NCBI GenBank assembly: GCA_016208015.1
Contig: JACQYW010000015.1
Span: 1-43,902, forward strand
Direction: 5' to 3'
Length of the DNA stretch: 43,902 nt
Source: Nitrosomonadales bacterium
GTDB lineage: Bacteria > Pseudomonadota > Gammaproteobacteria > Burkholderiales > Gallionellaceae
The position numbers and the translations under genes were made by a program. Every line of letters starts with the position of its first letter. Within the stretch, counting starts at the first letter, position 1. The notes beneath the pieces were generated by a model that was given only the letters and a program-made list of their open reading frames with translations, was not told the DNA's origin and ran no database searches. Shown here piece by piece: positions 9,499 through 17,726 of this stretch.

Positions 9499-9553
9499 TA
9501 CTGGGCCATTGCTGCATTTAAGAAATATTGGTTGGAAGCGTAGCACGCTACTA

Positions 9554-9602
9554 TGTCCGATAGATTAGACAAAGCTAGTCATATTGTCCTTAGTATCGGA
9601 CA
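9554..9602. promoter_or_regulatory. upstream HipB-type operator (copy 1)
   Basis: The half-site TGTCCGATA (9554-9562) and its inverted partner TATCGGACA (9594-9602) form a perfect 9-bp inverted repeat 31 bp apart. The same layout recurs 97 bp downstream. A weak promoter-like pair (TTAGAC, TTAGTA) lies between the arms. HipB antitoxins bind paired inverted sites upstream of their own operon, so this is probably an autoregulatory operator. Binding is inferred. Confidence 0.6.
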
Positions 9603-9650
9603 CTCAATCTCTTCTAAAAATGATGGCTCGATATGCTTACAAGATAGATA

Positions 9651-9699
9651 TGTCCGATACTTTTGACATTTAGTAGAGAATTGCCTAAAGTATCGTACA
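9651..9699 (+). promoter_or_regulatory. hipBA operator copy 2 with embedded promoter
   Basis: The half-sites TGTCCGATA (9651-9659) and TATCGTACA (9691-9699, one mismatch to perfect inversion) are again 31 bp apart. Between and touching them is a strong sigma-70 promoter: -35 TTGACA (9663-9668), 17-bp spacer, -10 TAAAGT (9686-9691). The right half-site overlaps the end of the -10 box and the first base of the hipB ATG, so repressor binding would block polymerase. Transcription would begin at about the hipB start codon, implying a leaderless message. Confidence 0.65.
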
Positions 9700-10148
9700 T
9701 GGCTAGATCTTTCCATTCCCCTTTTCCGTCTATCACGAAGCAATTAGCAGCTCTTGGCGAACGACTACGAGATGCTCGACTTCGGCGGGAGCTTACAACC
9801 GTGCTTTTCGCCGAACGGCTTGGTGTATCTCGAGATACGCTGAACCGTTTGGAAAAGGGTGATCCGAATATTGCCATCGGGACCTATATGAAAGCCCTGC
9901 GAGTATTAGGCTTGGAACAAGATATCGACGCAGTGGCCAAGGACGATGTTATTGGCCGCAAGCTGCAAGATCGCGCGTTGCCTCCTCGTAGGAATGTTAA
10001 GACAGGGAGCCCGGCAATAGAGGCCGCTGCCCGGCTTCGCCTTGCACGAGCTGCACATGAGAGTGGCAATCTTCGAGAGCGAAACCAGGAAACCCTTTCC
10101 CGGTTGCTGAAGGGACGACGCAAAGAGGTTGCCGATGGCGAAAGCTAA
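9699..10148 (+). CDS. hipB: HipB-like antitoxin, XRE-family HTH regulator
   Basis: This 149-residue antitoxin and repressor partners the HipA kinase. The helix-turn-helix lies at about residues 14-65, with the recognition region FAERLGVSRDTLNRLEKG. The C-terminal half is basic and may be flexible. I chose the ATG at 9699 because the upstream in-frame TTG (9663) lies inside the -35 box. No ribosome-binding site precedes 9699, consistent with a leaderless transcript. The gene overlaps hipA by 14 bp. Self-repression through the two flanking operator copies is expected for this family. Confidence 0.85.
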   Translation: MARSFHSPFPSITKQLAALGERLRDARLRRELTTVLFAERLGVSRDTLNRLEKGDPNIAIGTYMKALRVLGLEQDIDAVAKDDVIGRKLQDRALPPRRNVKTGSPAIEAAARLRLARAAHESGNLRERNQETLSRLLKGRRKEVADGES

Positions 10149-11388
10149 TCTAACGCGAGAGGCATTTGAGGTTTTCATCGAAGCCGAAGAGCTAGGTTGC
10201 TCCGGCCAAGTCGGCACGCTCTATCGTGACAAGGTGCGTACTGCGCTGCCCGTATCCTTTGAGTACACCGCAGAATGGATTGCTCAGCACCCCTTCATGC
10301 TGGATCCTCGACTGGAGTTATATGCAGGGGAGCAGCACCCTGTCGGAGACTCTGTATCGTTCGGAATTTTTCTGGACTCAGCCCCTGATCGCTGGGGTCG
10401 CCTGCTCATGGAGCGGCGTGAAGTCATCCAAGCCAATAAAGAGGGTCGAACCAGCAGAAAACTTCAGGAAATGGATTTCCTGCTGGGGGTGAATGACTAC
10501 ACCCGACAAGGTGCTCTACGTTTTCGCCGGCCAGATGGTCCATTCTTGGACAACAGCGAACTACCTACCCCAACTGTAACCGATCTTAACGAGTTGGCAT
10601 CGATCTGCGACCGTTTGGAGGAAGAGGGAGTCGAGAAACTTCCTGAGTACGAGAAGTGGCTTTCCCTGCTGATCGCCCCAGGATCATCCTTGGGCGGAGC
10701 CCGACCGAAGGCCAACTTCGAAGAGGCGGATGGCAGCCTCTGGATAGCGAAGTTTCCAGCAAAGAACGATATTTACGACGTTGGTGCTTGGGAGCTCGTG
10801 ATACATCGGCTAGCCGAAAAAGCAAAAATTTGGGTACCCACTTCTCGTTCGATCCAGCTCGCATCTAAGTATCACACCTTTTGCGTAAAGCGATTCGACC
10901 GAACGGAGACCTCTCGGCGAATGTATGCGTCAGCCATGACCCTGCTTGAAAAGAAGGACGGTGAATCTGGCAGCTACCTTGAGATGGCCGACTTCATCAG
11001 CAACCAAGGCGCAAGCGGTTCTATTGAAACCGACTTGGCCCAACTATTTCGGCGCGTTCTTTTTAACGTGCTAGTTAGCAATCGGGACGATCACTTGCGC
11101 AACCACGGATTTATCCGAGTTGCAGACGGATGGAGACTGTCGGATGCATTCGACATGAATCCGAATCTGAGCAAAGCGATACACGCACTCGCGCTGGATG
11201 ATGCCAACCCTGATCCAGACATCGAGGTGGCTATATCCACGGCTGAGTTCTACCGGCTGACGAATAGCCAAGCTTTGGACATGCTGGATGAGGTCGTCAA
11301 CGTCGTGTCTGGTTGGGAGAGGCAGGCTAAAGCCGAGGGCTTATCAGGCACCGAAATCGACCGAATGAAGTCGGCTTTCCTGGTGTAG
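10135..11388 (+). CDS. hipA: HipA-family serine/threonine kinase toxin
   Basis: This is a type II toxin kinase of 417 residues. In E. coli, HipA phosphorylates glutamyl-tRNA synthetase and induces dormancy; the target here is unknown. Visible features are the Gly/Ser loop SSLGGARPKA (about 184-193), the catalytic motif SNRDDHLRNHG (N316, D319) and the metal-binding DAFDMNP (about 337). The length is full, so it is not the split HipS-HipT form. The ATG at 10135 has AGAGG six bases upstream and is preferred over the TTG at 10129. It overlaps hipB, so antitoxin and toxin are translated together. Confidence 0.92.
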   Translation: MAKANLTREAFEVFIEAEELGCSGQVGTLYRDKVRTALPVSFEYTAEWIAQHPFMLDPRLELYAGEQHPVGDSVSFGIFLDSAPDRWGRLLMERREVIQANKEGRTSRKLQEMDFLLGVNDYTRQGALRFRRPDGPFLDNSELPTPTVTDLNELASICDRLEEEGVEKLPEYEKWLSLLIAPGSSLGGARPKANFEEADGSLWIAKFPAKNDIYDVGAWELVIHRLAEKAKIWVPTSRSIQLASKYHTFCVKRFDRTETSRRMYASAMTLLEKKDGESGSYLEMADFISNQGASGSIETDLAQLFRRVLFNVLVSNRDDHLRNHGFIRVADGWRLSDAFDMNPNLSKAIHALALDDANPDPDIEVAISTAEFYRLTNSQALDMLDEVVNVVSGWERQAKAEGLSGTEIDRMKSAFLV

Positions 11389-11485
11389 GGCCAATTCATC
11401 GTCAGGGGTAGAAAGCGGCTTGGGGGTATATGAGTTACTGAGTTCGAATATAATAAAAACCAAGGATTAGATGTTGGTCTTTTTT

Positions 11486-11508
11486 GTGTGAGTATTGGTG
11501 TGAGTATT
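11486..11508. repeat. short tandem repeat at island edge
   Basis: The 11-mer GTGTGAGTATT occurs at 11486-11496 and again at 11498-11508, a 12-bp period. It lies in the AT-rich, gene-free stretch 11389-11566 after hipA. Such short repeats are sometimes found at integration junctions, but no integrase or tRNA is seen in the window, so an attachment-site role is only a possibility. Confidence 0.4.
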
Positions 11509-11566
11509 TTGTGATCAAATTCCTTTGAAACCCTTTGTTTAAGGCAAATTCAAGGGCACCTATCAC

Positions 11567-11614
11567 CACCAAATAAAAAAACTCCAGCCAAAGCTGGAGT
11601 TTTTTTATTTGGTG
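11567..11614. terminator. bidirectional terminator with perfect 22-bp stem
   Basis: A perfect inverted repeat: arms 11567-11588 and 11593-11614, loop CAAA. The core is ACTCCAGC/GCTGGAGT, flanked by an A-run on one side and a T-run on the other, so it can terminate in both directions. It separates the hipBA side (plus strand) from the microprotein genes (minus strand). Confidence 0.9.
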
Positions 11615-11624
11615 CCGGTGTTTC

Positions 11625-11720
11625 TTACTTGTCGTTGAGCATCTGCTTCAGCATCCACAACGAAAAGAAAGCGACCATAATCATCGAACCGATTGCTGCG
11701 ATATCTGCGACGAGTGACAT
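11625..11720 (-). CDS. 31-residue membrane microprotein A
   Basis: This very short gene has a strong ribosome-binding site (GGGAGGAG, about 6 bases before the ATG). The product starts MSLVADIAAIGSMI, continues as one hydrophobic helix (about residues 8-24) and ends KQMLNDK, so it is a single-pass membrane peptide with a charged tail. It is clearly related to the gene at 11917-12015: both read MSxxADIxxIG followed by a helix containing a Trp at position 22. The bidirectional terminator lies 10 bp beyond its stop. I do not recognise the family; small subunits of membrane complexes have this shape, but no partner is evident. Confidence 0.7.
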   Translation of the reverse strand: MSLVADIAAIGSMIMVAFFSLWMLKQMLNDK

Positions 11721-11879
11721 ATTAATCTCCTCCCAAGAGAGTCAGGTTAAACACAATAACAACAAGGCAAGCGGGCAAATGCTAGCACAATTTTTTCTTA
11801 TGGCAAGTATTTTGTGTCAACGACTGCAGCCCGCGCGGTGACCGCGAAGGCACAAGAGAGGCTGGTGAGAAGCCTGTGC

Positions 11880-11904
11880 GGGAAGCTATCGGTGACAGCT
11901 TCCC
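11880..11904. terminator. hairpin after microprotein B
   Basis: GGGAAGCT (11880-11887) and AGCTTCCC (11897-11904) form an 8-bp stem with a 9-base loop, 12 bases past the stop of the minus-strand microprotein B gene. There is no clear U-tract, so it may stabilise the message end or attenuate read-through into microprotein A rather than act as a full terminator. The remaining stretch 11721-11879 holds no gene that I can support. Confidence 0.45.
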
Positions 11905-11916
11905 GGGCGCTGTGGA

Positions 11917-12015
11917 TTAGTCAGCTTTTTTGAACAGCTGCATGGTGATCCAGATGGCGAAACCAACGGAGAAGATTGCGGTTCCGATGGACGAAATATC
12001 AGCGATGTACGACAT
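11917..12015 (-). CDS. 32-residue membrane microprotein B, paralogue of A
   Basis: The ribosome-binding site AAGGGAGAG precedes the ATG by about 6 bases. The product starts MSYIADISSIGTAI, has one hydrophobic segment (about residues 8-27, Trp22) and a basic end LFKKAD. The identity pattern with microprotein A (start, ADI, IG, Trp22) indicates tandem duplication. Having two conserved copies, each with its own good ribosome-binding site, argues that they are expressed. Function is unknown. Confidence 0.7.
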   Translation of the reverse strand: MSYIADISSIGTAIFSVGFAIWITMQLFKKAD

Positions 12016-12219
12016 TATTTTCTCTCCCTTACGAGCCTAGTTTTAGATGACATCTATAATGGCGATAGCCTCTAAAGTTCTTGATGACTATAGTTGACCA
12101 AAGCTTTTCAAATTATATGAGTTTTTTTCTGGGACATTCCCACAATTTTTCTAAGGTTAAGAAAAATAAGGATAAATTGTGAAATTTGTGTGAAATTTGA
12201 AGTTAAGCAGGTATCAAAC
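12016..12219. other. AT-rich divergent intergenic region before miaB
   Basis: This stretch separates the minus-strand microprotein genes from miaB and must hold divergent promoters. A minus-strand TATAAT lies at 12112-12117 and a plus-strand TATAAT at 12055-12060, but neither has a convincing -35 at proper spacing. A small palindrome GGGACATTCCC sits at about 12131-12141. No RNA gene was recognised. Confidence 0.35.
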
Positions 12220-13551
12220 GTGCAAACGAAACTCTACATAAAGACCTATGGCTGCCAAATGAACGAGTATGACTCGGACAAGATGGCCGATGTGATGCGT
12301 GCCTGCGAAGGCATGGTGCAGACCGACAAAGCGGAAGATGCGGACATCATTCTGTTCAATACCTGTTCAATCCGGGAAAAAGCGGAAGGCAAGGTGTTCT
12401 CCGATCTGGGGCGGGCGCGGGCATTGAAGCAGGCCAAGCCGGGATTGCTGATCGGCGTCGGCGGTTGCGTCGCCAGCCAGGAAGGCGATGAGATCGTCCG
12501 GCGCGCGCCCTATGTCGATGTGGTGTTCGGACCGCAGACCCTGCATCGGCTACCGCAACTGATCGCGGCGCGGCGCGCCAGCGGCAAGCCGCAGGTCGAC
12601 ATCAGCTTCCCCGAGATCGAGAAGTTCGACCATCTGCCGGTGGCGCAAACCACCCACGGCACCGCTTATGTCTCCATCATCGAAGGCTGCAGCAAGTACT
12701 GCACCTACTGTGTGGTGCCGTTCACGCGCGGCGAAGAGATGTCGCGTCCGTTTGCCGATGTGATGCGCGAGGTGGCAAGCCTGACCGCGCAGGGTGTGGG
12801 CGAGATCACGCTGCTGGGCCAGAACGTGAACGCTTATCAGGGCGTCACCGAAGACGGCGACACGGTGGACTTCGCGTTCCTGCTGCAGGCGGTGGCGGCG
12901 CAGCCCGATGTGCAACGCCTGCGCTTTTCCACCTCGCATCCGCGCGAGATGACGCAACGGCTGATCGATCTGTATGCCTCCGAGCCCAAACTGGCCGGGC
13001 ATCTGCACCTGCCGGTGCAATCCGGCTCGGACCGCGTCCTGGCGGCGATGAAGCGCGGCTACACCGCGCTGGAGTACAAATCCACCGTGCGCAAATTGCG
13101 CGCTGCGCGACCCGACATCTCCATCACTTCCGATTTCATCATCGGTTTTCCCGGCGAGAGCGATGCCGATTTCGAGGCGACCATGAAACTGATCGACGAT
13201 GTCGGCTTCGATGCCAGTTTCAGTTTCATCTTCAGCGCGCGGCCCGGCACACCCGCGGCCGAGATGGCGGACGAGACGCCGGATGAAATAAAGATGGAAC
13301 GGCTGCGCCGCGTGCAGGCGCGTATCGCCGGGCTGGAACAGCAGGTCAGCGCGGCGATGGCGGGGAGTGTGCAGCGCGTGGTGGTGGAGAATATCTCGCG
13401 CAAGGATGCAAACGAACTGGCCGGACGCACCGAAAACAACCGCGTGGTGAATTTCCCCGGCTCGCCCGGGATGCTGGGCCGTTATGTGGATGTGCGCATC
13501 CTGTCGGGTACCATGCACACCTTGCGCGGCGAACTGGTGATCGAGCCATGA
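12220..13551 (+). CDS. miaB: tRNA-2-methylthio-N6-isopentenyladenosine synthase MiaB
   Basis: MiaB is a radical-SAM methylthiotransferase acting on i6A37 of tRNAs. The N-terminal cluster-binding domain begins [15 protein letters not shown] and contains NTCSIREKA. The radical-SAM motif CSKYCTYC places Cys at 157, 161 and 164, and a C-terminal TRAM domain follows. I chose the GTG at 12220, preceded by AAGCAGG, because the protein then starts like other MiaB proteins; an in-frame GTG at 12190 would add ten residues. The stop overlaps phoH by ATGA, beginning a tightly coupled operon. Confidence 0.95.
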   Translation: MQTKLYIKTYGCQMNEYDSDKMADVMRACEGMVQTDKAEDADIILFNTCSIREKAEGKVFSDLGRARALKQAKPGLLIGVGGCVASQEGDEIVRRAPYVDVVFGPQTLHRLPQLIAARRASGKPQVDISFPEIEKFDHLPVAQTTHGTAYVSIIEGCSKYCTYCVVPFTRGEEMSRPFADVMREVASLTAQGVGEITLLGQNVNAYQGVTEDGDTVDFAFLLQAVAAQPDVQRLRFSTSHPREMTQRLIDLYASEPKLAGHLHLPVQSGSDRVLAAMKRGYTALEYKSTVRKLRAARPDISITSDFIIGFPGESDADFEATMKLIDDVGFDASFSFIFSARPGTPAAEMADETPDEIKMERLRRVQARIAGLEQQVSAAMAGSVQRVVVENISRKDANELAGRTENNRVVNFPGSPGMLGRYVDVRILSGTMHTLRGELVIEP

Positions 13552-14498
13552 ATGACACAGCGAACATTTCTTTCGAGCCGATAGACAACGTTCGGCTGTC
13601 CAACCTGTGCGGTTCGTTCGACGAGAACCTGCGCCAGATCGAGACCGCGCTGGAAGTAAACATCGCGCGGCGCGGCGAACGTTTCACCATCACCGGTGCG
13701 CAGGCGGCATTGGCTCGCGGCGTGCTGGAGCGCTTCTATCTCGAAGCGAAGCACGACATCACGCTGGAACGCCTGCAGCTCGGCCTCATCGAATGCATGA
13801 AACACGATCTGCCCGATGCACAGAGCGAATCGGTGCCGTTGTTGATGACGCGCAAATCCGAAGTCCGCGGTCGCACCGCGCGCCAGAATGAATACTTGCA
13901 GGCCATCCAGGAACACGACATCACTTTCGGCGTCGGTCCGGCCGGCACAGGCAAGACCTATCTCGCGGTCGCCTCGGCGGTGGATGCCTTGCAGCGCGAA
14001 ACGGTGAAGCGCCTGGTGCTGGTGCGTCCTGCAGTGGAAGCGGGCGAACGGCTCGGCTTCCTGCCCGGCGATATGGCGCAGAAGGTCGATCCCTATCTGC
14101 GTCCCTTATATGACGCGCTGTACGACCTGATGGGACTGGACAAGGTGGCCAAGGCGTTCGAGCGCGGCATGATCGAAGTCGCCCCGCTGGCCTACATGCG
14201 CGGGCGCACACTCAACCATTCCTTCATCATCCTCGACGAGGCGCAGAACACCACGCCCGAGCAGATGAAGATGTTCCTCACCCGCATCGGTTTCGGCAGC
14301 AAGGCGGTCATCACCGGCGACGTGACGCAGATCGACCTCGCGCGCGGACAGAAGAGCGGCCTCAACGATGCGCGCATCGTGCTCAAGGATGTGCGCGGCA
14401 TCGCCTTCCAGCAATTCCTCGCCGAAGACGTGGTTCGCCATCCGCTGGTGCAGAAGATCGTCGGGGCTTACGAGAAATTCGAGCAACAAAAACCATGA
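13548..14498 (+). CDS. ybeZ: PhoH-like ATPase (YbeZ)
   Basis: This PhoH-family cytoplasmic NTPase shows Walker [10 protein letters not shown] at about residue 130 and Walker [10 protein letters not shown] at about 226, with TGDVTQIDL following. The 316-residue length fits YbeZ. It overlaps miaB upstream and ybeY downstream by ATGA. In E. coli the neighbours YbeZ and YbeY are functionally linked in RNA metabolism; the same arrangement here supports that role. Confidence 0.93.
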   Translation: MNDTANISFEPIDNVRLSNLCGSFDENLRQIETALEVNIARRGERFTITGAQAALARGVLERFYLEAKHDITLERLQLGLIECMKHDLPDAQSESVPLLMTRKSEVRGRTARQNEYLQAIQEHDITFGVGPAGTGKTYLAVASAVDALQRETVKRLVLVRPAVEAGERLGFLPGDMAQKVDPYLRPLYDALYDLMGLDKVAKAFERGMIEVAPLAYMRGRTLNHSFIILDEAQNTTPEQMKMFLTRIGFGSKAVITGDVTQIDLARGQKSGLNDARIVLKDVRGIAFQQFLAEDVVRHPLVQKIVGAYEKFEQQKP

Positions 14499-14941
14499 AC
14501 GCCCCCCATAAACTTTCCCTGTCCGTGCAGTACGCGACCAATGCCAAGAAGTTGCCGACGCGGCAACAATTCCGCCGCTGGGTCAAGGTCGCGCAGGAGC
14601 AGGACGTGCAGATCGCCCTGCGCATCGTCGACGAGATCGAGGGGCGCGCGCTGAACCAGAGCTATCGCGGCAAGGACTACGCGACCAACGTGCTCACCTT
14701 CGTCTACGACGATACCGATCCCCTGTACGGCGATGTCGTCATCTGCGCGCCGGTGGTGGCACGCGAGTGCAGGGTGCAGGGCAAGGACCTGCTTGCGCAT
14801 TACGCGCATCTCACCCTCCACGCCGCGCTGCATCTGCAGGGCTACGACCATGAAAAGAAGCGCGATGCCGAGAGGATGGAGGCGCGCGAGACTGCGTTGA
14901 TGCTCAAATTGAGGTATCCTGCGCCCTATCTTGTTAGTTGA
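14495..14941 (+). CDS. ybeY: endoribonuclease YbeY (rRNA maturation factor)
   Basis: YbeY is a single-domain zinc-dependent RNase needed for 16S rRNA 3'-end maturation and ribosome quality control. The metal-binding motif HAALHLQGYDHE supplies the three histidines at about 109, 113 and 119. The 148-residue length is typical. It overlaps ybeZ by ATGA and is followed nine bases later by corC, as in many proteobacteria. Confidence 0.94.
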   Translation: MNAPHKLSLSVQYATNAKKLPTRQQFRRWVKVAQEQDVQIALRIVDEIEGRALNQSYRGKDYATNVLTFVYDDTDPLYGDVVICAPVVARECRVQGKDLLAHYAHLTLHAALHLQGYDHEKKRDAERMEARETALMLKLRYPAPYLVS

Positions 14942-14950
14942 AATTCAGTA

Positions 14951-15799
14951 ATGGACGGTTCGGAAAGTAGTAACAAGCCCACTCTGCTGGAGCGGCTCTC
15001 CACGATGTTGCTGCGGGAGCCGGAAGACCGCGAGCAACTCATCGCGCTGCTGCACAGCGCCTACGAGCGCAACCTGCTGGATGCCGACGCACTCTCCATG
15101 ATGGAAGGTGTCATCCAGGTCTCCGAACGTCAGGTGCGCGAGATCATGATCCCGCGAGCGCAGATGGATGTCATCGACATCAGTCACCCGCCGGAACAAT
15201 TCATCCCCTACGTCATCAATACCGCGCACTCGCGTTTCCCCGTCACCGACGGCGACAAGGACAACATCATCGGCATCCTGCTGGCGAAAGACCTGCTGCG
15301 TTATTACGCCGGGGAAGAATTCGATGTGCGCGACATGTTGCGTCCCGCCGTGTTCGTGCCGGAATCGAAACGCCTCAACGTGCTGCTGCGCGACTTCCGC
15401 AGCAACCGCAACCACATCGCGCTGGTGGTGGATGAGTACGGAGGCGTCAGCGGCATGGTCACCATCGAGGACGTGCTGGAACAGATCGTCGGCGACATCG
15501 CCGACGAATACGACTTCGACGAGGACGTGGACAACATCATCCGCCAGGACGACGCGCACTGGCGCGTGAAAGCCGATACCGAGATCGCGGTCTTTAACGA
15601 AACCCTCGGCACGGATTTCAGCGACGAAGACTACGACACCATCGGCGGCCTGGTGCTCAAGGAGGCGGGCCAGCTACCCAAGCGCGGCGAAGTGTTCCAG
15701 ATCGGCGAGTGGCGCTTCACCGTGTTGCGGGCTGATAGCCGCAGGCTGCATGCATTGCTGGTGGAACGTACTCTGGTCGATGTTGCTGAATCCGACTAG
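14951..15799 (+). CDS. corC: CBS-domain protein of the CorC/HlyC family
   Basis: This 282-residue protein has two CBS domains (about residues 65-190, with PRAQMDVID and VDEYGGVSGMVTIEDV) and a C-terminal CorC_HlyC domain (about 205-280). It lacks an N-terminal DUF21 membrane domain, so it is the soluble CorC type, linked in enterobacteria to magnesium and cobalt efflux. It ends the miaB-ybeZ-ybeY-corC unit. In E. coli lnt follows directly; here a minus-strand trio intervenes. Confidence 0.92.
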   Translation: MDGSESSNKPTLLERLSTMLLREPEDREQLIALLHSAYERNLLDADALSMMEGVIQVSERQVREIMIPRAQMDVIDISHPPEQFIPYVINTAHSRFPVTDGDKDNIIGILLAKDLLRYYAGEEFDVRDMLRPAVFVPESKRLNVLLRDFRSNRNHIALVVDEYGGVSGMVTIEDVLEQIVGDIADEYDFDEDVDNIIRQDDAHWRVKADTEIAVFNETLGTDFSDEDYDTIGGLVLKEAGQLPKRGEVFQIGEWRFTVLRADSRRLHALLVERTLVDVAESD

Positions 15800-15807
15800 G
15801 CGAACCG

Positions 15808-16539
15808 TTAGAACTTTTCATCCTCACGCAAATACCTCCACTGCCCTGACGGCAGATCACCCAGCCTTACCCTGCCGATGCGCACGCGTTTCAGTGAGGT
15901 GACTCTCAAGCCCACCATCTCGCACATGCGGCGGATCTGGCGTTTTTTTCCTTCTTGCAGGATGAAGCGCAGTTGATCGTCGTTCTGCCAGCTCACTTTC
16001 GCCTGCTTCAGTTTCTTCCCGTCCAGTGACAGACCATGATTGAGCATGGCGAGTCCGTTAGCGTCGATCTTGCCCTGCACGCGCACCAGATATTCTTTTT
16101 CGATGGGCGAGTCTTCGCCGACGAGTTGCTTGGCGATGCGACCGTCCTGCGTCAGCACCAGCAATCCGGTCGAGTCGATGTCGAGGCGGCCGGCGGGGGC
16201 GAGGTTGAGCATCTGGCTGCGATGGAAGCGTTGCGGAGATTTGTCCTCTTCCCAGCGCGTTCCGGCTTCGATCAGCAGGATGGCGGGTTTGTAACCCTGT
16301 TCGGCTTGTCCGGACACGTAGCCTACCGGTTTGTGCAGCAGGATGGTGACGCGTCCTTCCTGTTTGGCTTGGGCGGCTTTCTCCAGCGTGATCTTTTGCG
16401 TCGGCAGTATCTTCGTGCCGAGTTCGCTGACGGTTTCGCCGTCCACCTTCACCCAGCCTTTGGCGATGTAGTCGTCCGCTTCGCGGCGCGAGCAGAGTCC
16501 CTGTTCGGACATCAATTTTGAAAGACGTATTTTTTCCAT
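15808..16539 (-). CDS. RsuA/RluF-family rRNA pseudouridine synthase
   Basis: This 243-residue enzyme has an N-terminal S4 RNA-binding domain (RLSKLMSEQGLCSRREAD) and an RsuA-type catalytic domain; AGRLDIDSTGLLVLT carries the catalytic Asp. It probably isomerises a uridine in rRNA, with RluF-like proteins the closest in layout, but the target base cannot be read from sequence. It is the last gene of a minus-strand unit, two bases after marC, and ends convergently with corC eight bases away. Confidence 0.88.
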   Translation of the reverse strand: MEKIRLSKLMSEQGLCSRREADDYIAKGWVKVDGETVSELGTKILPTQKITLEKAAQAKQEGRVTILLHKPVGYVSGQAEQGYKPAILLIEAGTRWEEDKSPQRFHRSQMLNLAPAGRLDIDSTGLLVLTQDGRIAKQLVGEDSPIEKEYLVRVQGKIDANGLAMLNHGLSLDGKKLKQAKVSWQNDDQLRFILQEGKKRQIRRMCEMVGLRVTSLKRVRIGRVRLGDLPSGQWRYLREDEKF

Positions 16540-16541
16540 GA

Positions 16542-17165
16542 TTAACCTAATGTCGGAAACAGACCGCGCAAACCGCCGGCCATGAATTCAACCGCGATCG
16601 CGGCAAGTAACAAACCCATCAAACGGGTGACGATGTTGCTGCCTATTCTGCCCAGACGTTGTGACACCCAAGGTGCGATGAGGAAGGTGAGCCAGACGGT
16701 GAGGCTCAGCAGCATGAGGATGAATCCCATCGCCGCGTAATGTCCTGGATCGCTGGCCTTGTGCGCATCGAGGATCACCGTGCTGATCGCGCCGGGCCCG
16801 GCCAGCAAGGGTGTGGAAAGCGGCACGATGGCGACCGAAGAGGTCGCATCGCCGTCGGTGTCGTCCGGCGCGAGTTTCGGTTTGTCGCCGATGAGCATGT
16901 TGATGGACATCAGCAGCAGCAGGATGCCGCCAGCCATGCGAAAGGAGTGGATGCTGATGCCGAAGAATTCCAGTATCGCCTCACCCAGCAACAGCGCGGC
17001 AAGCAGGATCACCAGTACCGAGAGCGAAGCCATACGCCCCACCCGCTCGCGTTTCTGCGCCGTCATCCCCGCGGTGAACGCGATGATGATGGGAATGATC
17101 CCGACCGGATCGATGATCGCGAACAGGCTGATGAATATCTTTGTATATTCCGTAAATTCGAGCAT
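16542..17165 (-). CDS. MarC-family integral membrane protein
   Basis: This 207-residue protein has about six hydrophobic segments, starting with the family's characteristic FAIIDPVGIIPI and including STPLLAGPGAIST. MarC proteins are inner-membrane proteins of unclear transport function; the original link to multiple antibiotic resistance has been questioned. The ATG at 17165 is chosen because the family begins just before this segment; an upstream extension in this frame is antisense to nothing useful and overlaps the cyclic-nucleotide-binding gene. The gene lies eight bases after that gene. Confidence 0.88.
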   Translation of the reverse strand: MLEFTEYTKIFISLFAIIDPVGIIPIIIAFTAGMTAQKRERVGRMASLSVLVILLAALLLGEAILEFFGISIHSFRMAGGILLLLMSINMLIGDKPKLAPDDTDGDATSSVAIVPLSTPLLAGPGAISTVILDAHKASDPGHYAAMGFILMLLSLTVWLTFLIAPWVSQRLGRIGSNIVTRLMGLLLAAIAVEFMAGGLRGLFPTLG

Positions 17166-17173
17166 GGTTTGCT

Positions 17174-17647
17174 TTAAACGACGTGGTCGACCAGTTGCCC
17201 CACCGCCATGCGCAGTCGGCGCGACAGGCTGACTGCGATGGCGCGGATGACCCTTGCGCCGATGCGTGGATGTTCCTCCAGCATCTTGTCCAGCGCTTCT
17301 TTCGACAGCGTCAGCAGGATGCTGTCTTCCGCGGCCTGGCAGGTGGCGGAACGCCGCTCGCCGTCCAGCACGGCCATTTCGCCGAGCGCGCGGCCATGGC
17401 CCAGCGTGACCATCTCCACTTGTTCTTCGTTCTGGTTGGCCTTGAATACCGCGATGTTGCCGGAATGCACGATGCACATGAAAGCGCCGACATCGCCTTC
17501 TTCAAACACGGTTTCCCCGCCGGCGATCTTGCTCACGCCGAAATAGTGCGCGGCCGCGCGCAACTCTGCCGGGGGCAGGTGATTGAACAGGTCGCAATCG
17601 ATCAGCATGGAGCTGATCTCTTCGAGCAGGGCGGAATGGCTGGACAT
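17174..17647 (-). CDS. stand-alone cyclic-nucleotide-binding domain protein
   Basis: This 157-residue protein consists of a CAP-type cyclic-nucleotide-binding fold: GGETVFEEGDVGAFMCIV, then GRALGEMAVLDGERRSATC (the phosphate-binding cassette with GE..L and RSA). There is no C-terminal helix-turn-helix, so it is not a transcription factor by itself; a C-terminal helix may mediate pairing. It heads the minus-strand unit with marC and the pseudouridine synthase and is divergent from lnt (79 bp). Its ligand and partner are unknown. Confidence 0.85.
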   Translation of the reverse strand: MSSHSALLEEISSMLIDCDLFNHLPPAELRAAAHYFGVSKIAGGETVFEEGDVGAFMCIVHSGNIAVFKANQNEEQVEMVTLGHGRALGEMAVLDGERRSATCQAAEDSILLTLSKEALDKMLEEHPRIGARVIRAIAVSLSRRLRMAVGQLVDHVV

Positions 17648-17726
17648 GATGCGAATCTGGCTAACGATGACGTGCGGCGGAACTTACACCGTATAATCTG
17701 GCGAATCAACTTTATCGCCGCCAGCC

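Noticed and set aside
11629..11841. 70-residue plus-strand frame over the microprotein A region
   Set aside because: It overlaps the minus-strand microprotein, which has a strong ribosome-binding site and a paralogue; the plus frame has neither.
16600..17177. Upstream extension and plus-strand frames around marC
   Set aside because: The upstream in-frame extension of marC is the cyclic-nucleotide-binding gene in another frame; plus frames are antisense and lack domain matches.
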